Position numbers and translations under genes: made by a program. From JBKBUF01 sp046290815 (lineage in GTDB: Bacteria; Bacteroidota; Bacteroidia; Cytophagales; Cytophagaceae): a stretch of 64,000 nt of DNA. Of the stretch, positions 9,300-18,789 are shown in pieces. The notes beneath the pieces are model-generated. The model was given only the letters and a program-made list of their open reading frames with translations. It was not told where the DNA came from and made no database searches. Location of the stretch: assembly GCA_046290815.1 (NCBI GenBank), contig JBKBUF010000010.1, positions 62,001 through 126,000 on the forward strand. Direction: 5' to 3'. The number at the start of each line of letters is the position of its first letter. The stretch's first letter is position 1.

Positions 9300-9752
9300 T
9301 TAATTTATTTTAATGGTTTTAGCCTTTTCCTTTTTAATCGTTACTTCCTTTTTAGGAATGTTCACACACAATAATCCATCCTGATAGTTTGCTTGTATTT
9401 TTTCAGGATCTGTATTTTCAGGTAAGCTGAAGGATCTTTGGAATGAAGAATAACTGAACTCTTTATGCCAGTATTGTTCATTTTCTTTTCCTTCTTCTTT
9501 TTTATCTTCCTTTCTGCCGCTTATAGTTATTATATTATTTTCCAATTTTAATTCAAAGTTTTCTTTAGTCATTCCAGGAGCGGCTACTTCTACTCTGAAC
9601 TCCTTGTCTGACTCGACAATATTCACAGCAGGGGATGAATCTCTCATCTCTCCTAAGAAATCAGTCATAAAACCCGGTTTAAAGAAATCTTTGAAAAAAT
9701 CGGAAACAGTAGGAACACCGGCAGAAGGATCCCGCCATTTTGTAAGTGCCAT
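9300..9752 (-). CDS. Small heat-shock protein Hsp20 (alpha-crystallin domain)
   Basis: This 150-residue chaperone holds unfolding proteins in the cytoplasm. The alpha-crystallin domain covers about residues 40-140 (start VNIVESDKEFRVEVAAPG, then a QANYQDGLLCVNIPKKE strand). A C-terminal I-x-I type anchor is present as TIKIN. The start is fixed by an exceptionally good Shine-Dalgarno sequence. Confidence 0.95.
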   Translation of the reverse strand: MALTKWRDPSAGVPTVSDFFKDFFKPGFMTDFLGEMRDSSPAVNIVESDKEFRVEVAAPGMTKENFELKLENNIITISGRKEDKKEEGKENEQYWHKEFSYSSFQRSFSLPENTDPEKIQANYQDGLLCVNIPKKEVTIKKEKAKTIKIN

Positions 9753-9757
9753 AATTA

Positions 9758-9766
9758 CCTCCTTTT
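9758..9766 (-). promoter_or_regulatory. Strong Shine-Dalgarno site for hsp20
   Basis: On the minus strand the leader reads AAAAGGAGG, then TAATT, then ATG. A near-complete anti-16S match at ideal spacing is unusual in Bacteroidota, whose genes mostly lack SD sites. It suggests very high translation after stress. Confidence 0.8.
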
Positions 9767-9836
9767 CGTTAACTCCCTTTATAAAATTAACAAAAGTTGT
9801 TTTTTAAAAATTTATGGCAGACCAGGAAATATTATG

Positions 9837-10346
9837 TTATTTCTTTTTGTAAAAACCAAGGGCTCTTCGCATTTCAGGGCCATAATTGCCTAATAATTCG
9901 TCACCCGGTTTGATTTTTTTGATTGTGGTTATCTCTATTCTTCTACCGGTAGACTCATATTTTACATTTGGAGTCATGCCGGAGTTATAACAATCACAGA
10001 TGTATCTTGCAATGCCTGCTGATGTCTTACAGGCATCAATGACTGTACTTTTATTTAAAGTGATACAGTAAGAACCATAACCGTCTTCGTTATATTTCTC
10101 TTCAAATTCTTTATGGGAAAGTCTTTCGCCTGTATATTCCAATATCATTACACCCTTATCAATATGTCTTGCAGAAAACAATCCTAAGCCCGCTCCTTTA
10201 ATGTTGGATTTAGCGACATAGAAACCAGTTGTAAGCTTCGTGTGATGATTGCAGTATGGATGAGTTAGTATGGTCGTCTTTCCGCATACACCATCTTTGG
10301 TCTTATAGGTGCATGTGCCTTTAACTTTAATATTATGACTTTTCAT
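9837..10346 (-). CDS. SET-domain protein-lysine methyltransferase-like
   Basis: This 169-residue protein has an N-terminal Cys/His cluster (residues ~11-35: C-x8-C, then PYCNHH), perhaps a small zinc site. A SET domain follows: a GAGLGLFSARHIDKG start (the usual G-x-G and A-x-x-I pattern), an ARYICDCYN core (usually R-x-x-NH-x-C-x-PN) and a final GDELLGNYG. The NH of the canonical core is replaced by CD/CY, so activity is uncertain. Bacterial SET proteins methylate protein lysines; the target is unknown. Confidence 0.82.
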   Translation of the reverse strand: MKSHNIKVKGTCTYKTKDGVCGKTTILTHPYCNHHTKLTTGFYVAKSNIKGAGLGLFSARHIDKGVMILEYTGERLSHKEFEEKYNEDGYGSYCITLNKSTVIDACKTSAGIARYICDCYNSGMTPNVKYESTGRRIEITTIKKIKPGDELLGNYGPEMRRALGFYKKK

Positions 10347-10477
10347 TCCTTCGCTTCTTGCTTAATGAAGCGGCAAATTTCATAAATTAAAACAGTTTAT
10401 TAAAGCTTTTATTAAATTATTATTTGTATAACCAGGGCTGGATATGCAAGCTATAGTGTAATTGGTCGAATATTCTG

Positions 10478-11275
10478 CTAGCTGTACTTTTCAATAAATG
10501 ATTTCAGGTCCTGACTATACTCCGGAAACTCCGCCAGATTGCCATGGGTACCACCTTGGATGGTAATATATTTATCGGCCTTTTTCAGATATGATTTTAA
10601 TTTTAAGCTTTGCCTGTAGGGTATAAGTTCATCCGCAGTACCATGAAATATAAGCACAGGACACTTTACTTTCCTTAGAAATTTATGTGTTGGAACTGCA
10701 TACCGCAAAAGCAGAGAAACAGGAAATACGGGCATTTGCAATTCTGCCATTGCGCGCATACTGTAATATGGAGTTTCAAGTATTAAAAGTCTTGGATTGT
10801 TTTTCTTTGCAAGATAAGCCGCAAAGCCTGATCCCAAAGATCTTCCATAAACAATAATTTCTGATTGTTTGAAATATCTTCTCAGGTGATTGTAAGCAAA
10901 CTGTGCGTCGCTGTACATAGCTGCTTCTGATAATTTACCTTTGCTTTTACCATAGGTTCTGTAGTCATATATGAATACATCGAAGCCTGCGTCACTCAAT
11001 TGTTCGGCTACTGTTCCCCAAGTCCTGTTTGATCCTGCATTTCCGTGCAGATATAATATTATTCCTTTTGGATTCGTCGCTTTAAACCACAAGGCATTTA
11101 GCTTTGCATCTTTAGGGGTAAGGGTGATTTCTTCGAAGGGGGTCGCAAAATGAAATTTGTAGTTGTCGTCAAGTTTTTCAGGCAGGAAAATCAGCCGTTC
11201 CTGTTTCAGATATAATGCAAGACAGGCTGATAGATAAAATAATAAAATTACTGAGATTATGATTATCAAAATCAT
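10478..11275 (-). CDS. Membrane-anchored alpha/beta hydrolase (BEM46/ABHD13-like)
   Basis: One N-terminal membrane segment (residues 2-22) is followed by an alpha/beta-hydrolase domain. The oxyanion motif LHGNAGSN (residue ~75), nucleophile S146 in GRSLGSG, acid D215 in HGTADELIPY and H244 in GGTHGN form a complete triad. The family comprises serine hydrolases of poorly known substrates, probably esters or acyl thioesters. The gene stands alone with its own flanking gaps. Confidence 0.9.
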   Translation of the reverse strand: MILIIIISVILLFYLSACLALYLKQERLIFLPEKLDDNYKFHFATPFEEITLTPKDAKLNALWFKATNPKGIILYLHGNAGSNRTWGTVAEQLSDAGFDVFIYDYRTYGKSKGKLSEAAMYSDAQFAYNHLRRYFKQSEIIVYGRSLGSGFAAYLAKKNNPRLLILETPYYSMRAMAELQMPVFPVSLLLRYAVPTHKFLRKVKCPVLIFHGTADELIPYRQSLKLKSYLKKADKYITIQGGTHGNLAEFPEYSQDLKSFIEKYS

Positions 11276-11363
11276 GATCCAATTTACTTTAAAAAAATTA
11301 ATAGGCCATAAATCTGATAATCATTTTCCGATAAATTACTTAAACAGAAAAACTACCGGATTA

Positions 11364-11933
11364 CTATTCCGGTAGTCTTACCTTTCGTCTAAGATTCAGA
11401 TATCTGATGTCAAATTCGCCATATATTTTACCGATCAGCGAAAATATTAATAATACCAGTGCACAATAAAAACCTGCAGCACTATATTGCTGGATATAAT
11501 TCATTCCTATATATACCGCTCCGGTTATTTTAATTAGTCCAAGAGCCAGGTAAATACGAAGGTTGAATACGTATCCGATGGTTCCGAATATTATGCCAAA
11601 TAAAATGGCAAAAGACGGAAAAAATAAATTGATGTTTTCCATGAAAGGGAAGAACCCTGCCACAACACCAAGCGGTACACCTATACTCATTAATGATACC
11701 AATAAATTTAATGGATGTCTTGCTTCAGTACTTTTGTATCCGGCAAGCCTCCTTACAGTTTTGTAAAATGGTTTGAATAAGGTAGACCCGGCCAGTAAAA
11801 TTAAAATGGATGTATTGGTATAGTTGTAAAAGCCCAGCACTGATGCAACCGTCCAAACCAAACCCATGCAAAACATTAAGATGTAAAAATTATTGTAATT
11901 TATTCTCTTCTCCTCTGTATTCCGTATCGTCAT
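11364..11933 (-). CDS. Hypothetical inner-membrane protein, 189 aa
   Basis: Four to five hydrophobic segments span nearly the whole length (about residues 18-50, 70-95, 100-120, 130-165). A short charged N-terminus and a basic tail (RKVRLPE) are present. No conserved catalytic residues or named domain were recognised. A polytopic membrane protein of unknown function is the limit of what can be said. Confidence 0.75.
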   Translation of the reverse strand: MTIRNTEEKRINYNNFYILMFCMGLVWTVASVLGFYNYTNTSILILLAGSTLFKPFYKTVRRLAGYKSTEARHPLNLLVSLMSIGVPLGVVAGFFPFMENINLFFPSFAILFGIIFGTIGYVFNLRIYLALGLIKITGAVYIGMNYIQQYSAAGFYCALVLLIFSLIGKIYGEFDIRYLNLRRKVRLPE

Positions 11934-12042
11934 ATCCCCTGATATTTATATTCAACTTCACTCAAAGGATAAACTGGCGGAAGCTTGGATATGTTAAAGT
12001 ATACAATAAAACTTATTGAATATCATAAGTTTATATGAAAAA

Positions 12043-12071
12043 TAAAAAAGCCCGGTGGCGACGGGCTTTTT
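12043..12071 (-). terminator. Terminator after GH9 cellulase gene
   Basis: An 11-bp stem AAAAAAGCCCG / CGGGCTTTTTT (12043-12053 and 12061-12071) with A and T flanks on both sides works in either direction. It lies 22 bases beyond the stop of the leftward cellulase. Confidence 0.9.
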
Positions 12072-12092
12072 TATTTTTGATTTTATTAATAC

Positions 12093-13859
12093 CTATTTTC
12101 CTTTCAATGCTTCAATAGCTATCGATAAATACGCCAGAGGAGCGTTCCAATTGATGGCAATCTCATTGGAGGCATAGCTGCACCAGTGGTCAGCATAAGA
12201 TTTCGCAGTTAAGGAGGATGGATATACAGCACCGGGACAATCTCCTTTATCTTCCTGTCCCGGATTAGGTCCTCCTACTAGGAAACCCGGTACCGGCTCC
12301 GGTATGCCGTCAGCTTCAGATGGTCTGTGGTGCGGATTCATAGCAGGTTTGCTTCCAAAACCTGTTACAAAGGAATAGGATGTAGCATTGCGGCCTAGTA
12401 AATAATCCAGTTGCGCAATAGCTGCATTCAGATAATCTTTATCGTTGCCAACTCTGTAGGCATGAATCAATAGTATAGCCTGATTCCCTGCAATGGAATT
12501 GCTTCCCCATGCAAAATCCCCTGAAGCTTGCCCCATAGGTACACCATATGCAGAATTGAATGCATAAGATTTATATGGGGTTGCCAGCTCTAAAAGTTTA
12601 TTGTTGATTGCTTCCACATCAAATCCTTCAATAAGTCTAAGTTTATCCTTATGCTGTGCAAGGGTATAAAGACCTAAAGTGTTTACGGTTTGCCATCCTG
12701 GTATTCCAAGGTTTTTACCTTTAAGCAAGAAGTCAAATTTAGATTCCTCCCAGTAAACTGTTTTCCCTGTGGTAATGAAAAGTTCTACAGCAGCCCATGC
12801 AAATTCATCTTCAAATTTTGCATCGTCGTATGCACCGGTTCTGATTGCAGGCATGAAATTCTGATTGATCTGGCTTTGTCTGTATTCGATATTAGGATTC
12901 TTTTTAGCCCAGTTGTAAGCAGCAACACTTGCTTTTAAACAAGAGTCTGAAAGACCAGGTAGTTCTTTTTTAAATTTGCCAAAAACTCTGCTTGCCTGAG
13001 CCATCACCGCAGCAAAGTCTAATGAAGCGGCAGTTCCTTTTTGTACAACATATCTAGGAGCATTTGCTGCATCCGGCATCACCACGCCATCAAAATTCGG
13101 ATTAGTCAGTTTATGGTATACACCTCCGTCTTCATCCTGCATAGTCAGCATCCATCTTAAATTCCATAATACTTCATCTAGTACATCAGGAATTTTATTA
13201 TTTCTTTCAGGTATGTTAAGTTTTAATGTATCGACAAGTTTTGGGAAATTTTCATAGGCAGCAAGCAGGGTATAGGTGCTGATACCTGAGTTAACAATGT
13301 ATTTGTTATAATCTCCCGCATCGTACCATCCTCTTGGGGAGGATATAGCAGTACCTTCCGGACGTGTAGCTGTAGCTGCCGAACCATGAACTAATACTTT
13401 GGTATCCGGATGCCCTGCTTTCCTGGCCCATTTTCCACCATATTCAGGAGTTATTTCAATGGAAGCTCTATTGTAGTAGTAAGCTTTCATTGCACCCTTG
13501 GCCAGATCCAGGTGAACATTAGATTTGATATTGAAAGGGTGAGAAATTCCAAGACCAGGAACAGAAACTACATATCTTCCTTCTTTTTTAAGTTTTGAGA
13601 AATCTGCTTTTTTGCACATTTCATCCGAATGCTCCCATTTGCCACTGTTTTCCAGTTTTCCATTAAATACTGTGTCCTTAGAATCCAAGGAAACAATAAA
13701 AAATTTATCCGCTTCACTGTCGACTATAACAGCAGTTTTTGGGCCCGAAGGATAAAATCCTATCTGATTGAGCCTTATCTGGTCAGAGCCCTTTTGAGCA
13801 GAACAAAAATTAAAGATTAAACTAAAAACGCAACCGGCTAATGTGATTTTTTTTACCAT
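12093..13859 (-). CDS. GH9 endoglucanase (cellulase) with N-terminal Ig-like domain
   Basis: The 588 residues comprise a signal peptide (1-21, ending CSAQ), a CelD-type Ig-like domain (25-110, starting RLNQIGF) and an (alpha/alpha)6 GH9 catalytic domain (115-585). Catalytic Asp residues are D180 and D183 (GWYDAGDYN), the substrate-binding region is PHHRPS (H510, H511), and the catalytic acid is E566 in SYASNEIAIN. All are intact, so it should hydrolyse beta-1,4-glucan. There is no T9SS sorting domain (it ends EALKGK), so it probably acts in the periplasm on oligosaccharides. Cytophaga hutchinsonii also has such periplasmic GH9 enzymes. Confidence 0.95.
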   Translation of the reverse strand: MVKKITLAGCVFSLIFNFCSAQKGSDQIRLNQIGFYPSGPKTAVIVDSEADKFFIVSLDSKDTVFNGKLENSGKWEHSDEMCKKADFSKLKKEGRYVVSVPGLGISHPFNIKSNVHLDLAKGAMKAYYYNRASIEITPEYGGKWARKAGHPDTKVLVHGSAATATRPEGTAISSPRGWYDAGDYNKYIVNSGISTYTLLAAYENFPKLVDTLKLNIPERNNKIPDVLDEVLWNLRWMLTMQDEDGGVYHKLTNPNFDGVVMPDAANAPRYVVQKGTAASLDFAAVMAQASRVFGKFKKELPGLSDSCLKASVAAYNWAKKNPNIEYRQSQINQNFMPAIRTGAYDDAKFEDEFAWAAVELFITTGKTVYWEESKFDFLLKGKNLGIPGWQTVNTLGLYTLAQHKDKLRLIEGFDVEAINNKLLELATPYKSYAFNSAYGVPMGQASGDFAWGSNSIAGNQAILLIHAYRVGNDKDYLNAAIAQLDYLLGRNATSYSFVTGFGSKPAMNPHHRPSEADGIPEPVPGFLVGGPNPGQEDKGDCPGAVYPSSLTAKSYADHWCSYASNEIAINWNAPLAYLSIAIEALKGK

Positions 13860-13963
13860 AATTTAGAGATTGGAAAAACTAAAATATTATAACAGTTTAT
13901 AAAATTTATCCTATAAATATACACAAATATTGTTCCTGATTCTTAAACTTTCTAAAATATTAT

Positions 13964-15823
13964 CTATTTTCTTTCAGAAAGCTCTATCCAACGTTCTGTC
14001 TTTTCGTCGATTAGCTTATTCAGATTTTCAAATTTTTCCGACAACTCCTTTAGTTTTTCATGCCCTCCGTCGCCGGAGTTTAATTCCTTCAAAATTAATT
14101 CTTTTTCTGTTTCAAGTTTTTCAATGTCTTTTTCCAGAGTTTCAAATTCTTTTTGTTCATTGAAACTCAGTTTCTTTTTATCAGAAACTGTTTTTTCTTT
14201 TGCTTTTTCCTGAGATATGGTGCTTGGTTTTTCAATGACATCTTCTTTCTCTTTTATTTCCCTGAAGTCAGTATAATTCCCGAAGAAATCTCTAATGTGT
14301 CCATTGCCTTCGAAAATAAATAAATGTTCTGTCAATTGATCAAGAAAGAATCGGTCATGGCTTACAATAACCAATGATCCGCTATAGGTCTTAAGAAATT
14401 CTTGTAAAACATTCAGAGTATTAATGTCAAGGTCGTTGGTAGGTTCGTCCAGTATTAACAGATTAGGATTTTGTATGAGAATTTTAAGCAGTTGTAATCT
14501 TTTCCTTTCTCCACCGGATAATTTTTTTATATAAGTATATTGAAGTGCGGGGGGGAATAAAAAATGCTCAAGAAATTGTGATGCTGTTATAGTCTCTCCA
14601 TTTGGTTTTTTGATTACCTCTGCAACTTCTTTTACAGCTTCTATCACTCTCTGTTCTTCTTTAAGTTCGATTGCTTCCTGTGAGAAATAACCGATTTTAG
14701 TAGTCTCACCTAAGATGATTGTCCCTTTATCAGGCTTCAGTCTTCCTGTAAGCATATTCAGAAAAGTGGATTTCCCTGAACCGTTTTTTCCTACAATACC
14801 GATCCTGTCTTTCTTTTTAAAGACATAGGTGAAATCATCAATAATTACTCTTGAACCGAATGATTTACTGATATGATCTATTTCTGCAATCTTATTTCCT
14901 TGTCTTGAGACTTCCATTTGTAATTGCATTTCTGCATCCTTCTTTCCTGACTTTGCCTTTTCTTCCAGATCATAGAATGCATCAATCCTGGATTTTGATT
15001 TCGTTCCTCTCGCTTTGGGCTGCCTTCGCATCCACTCCAATTCAGTTCGTAAAAGATTTTTTGCCTTATCTACAGATGCGGCTTCCTGCAATTCTCTTTC
15101 GGCTTTCTTTTCCAGATAGTATGTATAGTTGCCTTTGTATTTGTATATCTGGCCATTTTCAAGCTCGATTATTTCATTGCATACTTTGTCAAGGAAATAA
15201 CGATCGTGTGTAACAATGAAAAGTGTAGTATTGGCTGTTGATAAAAAATTTTCCAGCCATTCTATAGTATCAAGATCAAGGTGGTTGGTTGGTTCATCCA
15301 GAATAAGCAGATCAGGAGTGTCGATTAATAACCTTGCCAGTGCAAGTCTTTTCTTTTCTCCTCCGGAAAGAAGCTCTGTTTTTTGGTCCAGGTTTTTTAA
15401 TCCCATGGAACTGATAATTTGTTTGGTTCTGGATTCATAATCCCATGCATTTAATGAATCCATTTTTTCCATAGCCTGATTTAATGATTTTTCATCCTCA
15501 GGTTTCAGCAGACATTCCTGGTATTTTTTTATTGCTGCTATGACAGGAGAATCTGAATGGAATAAGGCATCCTTAACAGTACTTCCGGGATCGAATTGTG
15601 GATTTTGATCAAGATATCCAATGCTGATATCTTTGTTTTGTACCACCAGTCCTGAATCCGCAGGGAGCTTTCCGGATAATATCTGAAATAATGTTGATTT
15701 ACCTGACCCGTTAGCGCCTACCAATGCGACCTTTTGCCCTCTGTTTATTCCCAGTGTGATATCCTTAAACAGCAACTTTTCATTGAACGATTTTGAGATG
15801 TTTTCAGCCGATAGGTAGTTCAT
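13964..15823 (-). CDS. ABC-F family ATPase (Uup-like)
   Basis: Two complete ABC domains lie at about residues 1-250 and 310-530, joined by the charged ABC-F linker. Walker A motifs GANGSGKST and GKNGSGKST, signatures LSGGEKKR and LSGGERKR, and Walker B LLILDEPTN (twice) are intact. There are no membrane segments. A C-terminal coiled coil (~545-619) matches Uup and related ribosome- or DNA-associated members. ABC-F proteins bind the ribosomal E site and relieve stalled translation; Uup is also linked to precise excision of transposons. Confidence 0.92.
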   Translation of the reverse strand: MNYLSAENISKSFNEKLLFKDITLGINRGQKVALVGANGSGKSTLFQILSGKLPADSGLVVQNKDISIGYLDQNPQFDPGSTVKDALFHSDSPVIAAIKKYQECLLKPEDEKSLNQAMEKMDSLNAWDYESRTKQIISSMGLKNLDQKTELLSGGEKKRLALARLLIDTPDLLILDEPTNHLDLDTIEWLENFLSTANTTLFIVTHDRYFLDKVCNEIIELENGQIYKYKGNYTYYLEKKAERELQEAASVDKAKNLLRTELEWMRRQPKARGTKSKSRIDAFYDLEEKAKSGKKDAEMQLQMEVSRQGNKIAEIDHISKSFGSRVIIDDFTYVFKKKDRIGIVGKNGSGKSTFLNMLTGRLKPDKGTIILGETTKIGYFSQEAIELKEEQRVIEAVKEVAEVIKKPNGETITASQFLEHFLFPPALQYTYIKKLSGGERKRLQLLKILIQNPNLLILDEPTNDLDINTLNVLQEFLKTYSGSLVIVSHDRFFLDQLTEHLFIFEGNGHIRDFFGNYTDFREIKEKEDVIEKPSTISQEKAKEKTVSDKKKLSFNEQKEFETLEKDIEKLETEKELILKELNSGDGGHEKLKELSEKFENLNKLIDEKTERWIELSERK

Positions 15824-15841
15824 AGGTATTTAAAATAAAAA

Positions 15842-15871
15842 TGCTTTGTAATCATAAAAGATCACAAAGCA
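15842..15871 (-). terminator. Hairpin downstream of GH57 gene
   Basis: An 8-bp stem TGCTTTGT / ACAAAGCA (15842-15849 and 15864-15871) with AT-rich flanks lies between the GH57 stop and the ABC-F start. It is probably a weak terminator of the leftward GT-GH57 transcript. Confidence 0.5.
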
Positions 15872-15895
15872 AAAATAATAAATTTTGGCAGAGTG

Positions 15896-17104
15896 CTATA
15901 CTAATCTTGTAGATGCAATGGTCTGTTTGTTTACAAGCAACTCAAGATCAGATAGCGCATTAATAAAGAAAATATAAGAATCGTAAGGGGAATTGAACGG
16001 ACTGAAATATTTATGAACTTCTCCGTCTGACCAATATTTGGTTGACATGTAGTAGAAGTGATCAGAAACCTGAAGTTTTGACCATAGTTCTATAATGTCT
16101 TTATTCCTGGTTCTTTTAACATCTTCCTCCAGCGCATATAATTTAGATAAAGACTCTGATTGCATTGAATTGCATAGCCATGCCGAAAGATCTCTTTCTG
16201 AATCGGCCCAGGATATTGATGAGTGAACATCATAAATGTCCTTAGCTTCATATGTATCTGCCGCCTCGCTTACAGTTTTGAAATCGAATTTTTCATTTTT
16301 CAATAATTCAGAGGGTAGATGTTCCATAAAGGCAAAAATACCTGATGATTCCCATTGATGTTCACCAAATGTTTCGTAATCCATAAATAGATTTATCACA
16401 TCTGCACTATCCTGATAATGGTGTAGCCAGGAAGCATATTTTGGAGCAGTAAGCGGATATTCAGGCCATCCGGTGTTGGAAAACCTGAATGCAATGTCAT
16501 CAGAAAGTCTGAAATTTTTGAGCAGACATTTTATCTGTTTATTGTTTGGGGCAGTATAAAGAAAGTTTGGCGTTCTTCCATAAAGCATGTGGTCTGCACC
16601 TTCACACAGGATTGCTTTGTATCCCAACTTTTGAACAAAGTCAGCAAGCTCGTTATTGTAAATCAATTCTGTGTTTCTGAAAACTTTTGGTTCCTGGTTA
16701 AAAAGGTCTTTAATTTTCTTCTTGTGCAATTCTATCTGTCTGAGAAATTCGTCTTTGGAATAGAGAAAACTCAACGAATGATAATAGGTCTCCGAAAGAA
16801 ATTCCACACAACCTGTTTTGGCCAGTTCCATAAAAGAATCTAATACATCAGGCCGGTATTTCTCAAATTGTTCCAGAACAACTCCACTGAGAGAATAAGA
16901 GACTTTAAATTTCCCTTTATGTCTGTTAATCAGATCCAGCATAAGGCGGTTAGCCGGTATATAACACTTGTCAGCTACCTTGTTTAAAATCTCTCTGTTT
17001 AAGTTTTCATCGAAATACCCATGGTCATTTCCGATGTTAAAAAAAGAGTAATGTTTTAATCTATATGGTTGATGAACCTGAAAATAAAAGCAAACAGAAG
17101 GCAT
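15896..17104 (-). CDS. GH57 family alpha-glucan hydrolase/transferase
   Basis: This 402-residue protein has no signal peptide, so it is cytoplasmic. GH57 conserved regions are visible: FQVHQPYRL (H11), the nucleophile region FRNTELIYN with E146, and MDYETFGEHQW with acid/base D242. Family members are alpha-amylases, 4-alpha-glucanotransferases or branching enzymes; the short length and lack of a DUF1957 domain favour amylase or glucanotransferase. It lies 35 bases after the glycosyltransferase gene and is probably co-transcribed with it. A role in intracellular glycogen-like alpha-glucan turnover is inferred. Confidence 0.9.
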   Translation of the reverse strand: MPSVCFYFQVHQPYRLKHYSFFNIGNDHGYFDENLNREILNKVADKCYIPANRLMLDLINRHKGKFKVSYSLSGVVLEQFEKYRPDVLDSFMELAKTGCVEFLSETYYHSLSFLYSKDEFLRQIELHKKKIKDLFNQEPKVFRNTELIYNNELADFVQKLGYKAILCEGADHMLYGRTPNFLYTAPNNKQIKCLLKNFRLSDDIAFRFSNTGWPEYPLTAPKYASWLHHYQDSADVINLFMDYETFGEHQWESSGIFAFMEHLPSELLKNEKFDFKTVSEAADTYEAKDIYDVHSSISWADSERDLSAWLCNSMQSESLSKLYALEEDVKRTRNKDIIELWSKLQVSDHFYYMSTKYWSDGEVHKYFSPFNSPYDSYIFFINALSDLELLVNKQTIASTRLV

Positions 17105-17139
17105 ACAAACGCGATTTTCCTAAAATTACAAAATTTTTC

Positions 17140-18414
17140 TTACAACAATCTTTTATATATATCGGCTACTTTTTCTGCAGCTTTTTCCCAGGTCAATGAT
17201 TCAAGGTCTCTAAATGCATCTTTAATCACTGACTCTCTCAAAGATTCATTTTGTAACAAAGAAATTATATGTCCTGACATTTTATCAACATCCCAGAAAT
17301 CTGCTTTTAGTGCTCCAAACAATACTTCAGATACTCCGGATTGCTTGGATATTACACATGGGATACCGAATTGTGCAGCTTCAAGGGCTGATAATCCAAA
17401 TGGTTCGGATACTGAAGGCATCACATATACATCCGCTATTGAAAGGAGTTTATGAACCTTTTCTTTATTTAAAAATCCTGTAAAGTGGAGTTTATTACCT
17501 ATTTGTTTATAGGCTCCTGATTCAATCAAATTTCTTAGTTTATCCCCGGTACCTGCCATTACAAACCTGACATTAGGTACATGCTCTATAACTTTGGTCG
17601 CAATATCAAGGAAATATTGGGGGCCTTTTTGTCCGGTAACACGTCCAAGGAAAAGAATTAATTTTTCAGGAAAATCTTTAGTGTCATGGAAAACATGGAC
17701 AGGATCAGCTCCATTGTGTACAGGAAGTATTTTTCCCGGATCAATTTCATAGTGGTGTTGTGCAATAGAGCCGGTATAGCGGCTTACCGGTATTACAATA
17801 TCTGCATATTGCATTGCCCATTTTTCTATGTCATATATCCAACCTCTGCTATCCGGTCCCCCTCTGTCATAATCAAGAGAATGAACATGTAATACCAATG
17901 GTTTTCCGGAAAGATTTTTTATTTCAATACCTGCAAGGAAAGTCATCCAGTCATGGCAATGGATGATATCAAACTCTTTGTCTGCTGCCAGTCTTGCAGC
18001 ATATTTTGCATACTCAATTACTTTGCCTATAACATCGTCGCCGTATAGGTCTCCCAACTGAAATATGTTGACCCCTGAGTCAATCTGGAAGTCTATGGAC
18101 TTGCCTTTAATTACATCAAAATCCGAATCTGAAGATTCATAAGGGAAAATGTTGGCATCAACCGTATGAACCTTGGCAAACTCCTTGTACATCCTGCTGG
18201 ATTTTACTTTTTTCAATCCCTCGATTTCAACATTGTTTAACCCTATTAATTCCACATTACTTACAATAAAGTTTGGATCTGATTTTGGTATTATCATGGT
18301 TAGATCCACATACTTCGACATTGCCTTACATAAGCCGAGGCAGGCAACTCCAAGTCCGCCATTGATGATGGGAGGAAACTCCCAACCAAGCATTAATACT
18401 CTAGGTTTTCTCAT
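17140..18414 (-). CDS. Glycogen-synthase-like glycosyltransferase (GT4/GT5 fold)
   Basis: This 424-residue GT-B enzyme starts MRKPRVLMLGWEFPP followed by a GGLGVACLGL loop, typical of bacterial glycogen/starch synthase-type catalytic domains. The C-terminal half holds LFLGRVTGQKGP, MAGTGDKLR and the sugar-nucleotide site PSVSEPFGLSALEAAQFG with its EPFG..LEA Glu pair. It is followed on the same strand by the GH57 gene, a common pairing in Bacteroidota for storage glucan synthesis and remodelling. The donor (UDP- or ADP-glucose) cannot be read from sequence. Confidence 0.88.
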   Translation of the reverse strand: MRKPRVLMLGWEFPPIINGGLGVACLGLCKAMSKYVDLTMIIPKSDPNFIVSNVELIGLNNVEIEGLKKVKSSRMYKEFAKVHTVDANIFPYESSDSDFDVIKGKSIDFQIDSGVNIFQLGDLYGDDVIGKVIEYAKYAARLAADKEFDIIHCHDWMTFLAGIEIKNLSGKPLVLHVHSLDYDRGGPDSRGWIYDIEKWAMQYADIVIPVSRYTGSIAQHHYEIDPGKILPVHNGADPVHVFHDTKDFPEKLILFLGRVTGQKGPQYFLDIATKVIEHVPNVRFVMAGTGDKLRNLIESGAYKQIGNKLHFTGFLNKEKVHKLLSIADVYVMPSVSEPFGLSALEAAQFGIPCVISKQSGVSEVLFGALKADFWDVDKMSGHIISLLQNESLRESVIKDAFRDLESLTWEKAAEKVADIYKRLL

Positions 18415-18789
18415 AATTTTTGTCTTTCCTTGAAAAAATCTCTTCTATAACTTTATTTATTGCAATGTGTTTCGAAGTTTTTTAAAATTTCGGAAATTTT
18501 TCAATTTCGATAATTTTTGAACAGTATCAGAAAAAAATAGTTTAGTCTTTAACCCGGAAGGGTAGAAATAGTTTGTTTATAGTCTGGCTGGTTCAGACCA
18601 TAAATATAACTAAAATTTTAATAGATTAAGCTTTTTACATTTTGCCTCATATGCCGTGTTATCATGCAGGGTAAGTAAAAGGATTTATATTATATTTGGT
18701 TTTTGCAGTAAAAAATTGAATTATTACGGCTTAGGAGTTCTATCCTTAAGATTTTAAACAGAAAGAAGGAAAAGGAGAAAAAAATTTTT
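18415..18789. other. Gene-free divergent promoter region, 375 bp
   Basis: AT-rich DNA between the divergent glycosyltransferase and GH31 genes. I see no open frame, hairpin terminator or RNA gene. A TATATTTG element at 18691-18698 fits the Bacteroidota minus-7 box (TAnnTTTG) for the GH31 gene, but no matching TTTG element lies at the right distance. A purine-rich stretch (AAGAAGGAAAAGGAG) precedes the GH31 start by about 15 bases. Confidence 0.6.

Noticed and set aside
18540..18600. Possible riboswitch or RNA element in the GH31 leader
   Set aside because: I could find no stable stem set or known riboswitch signature.
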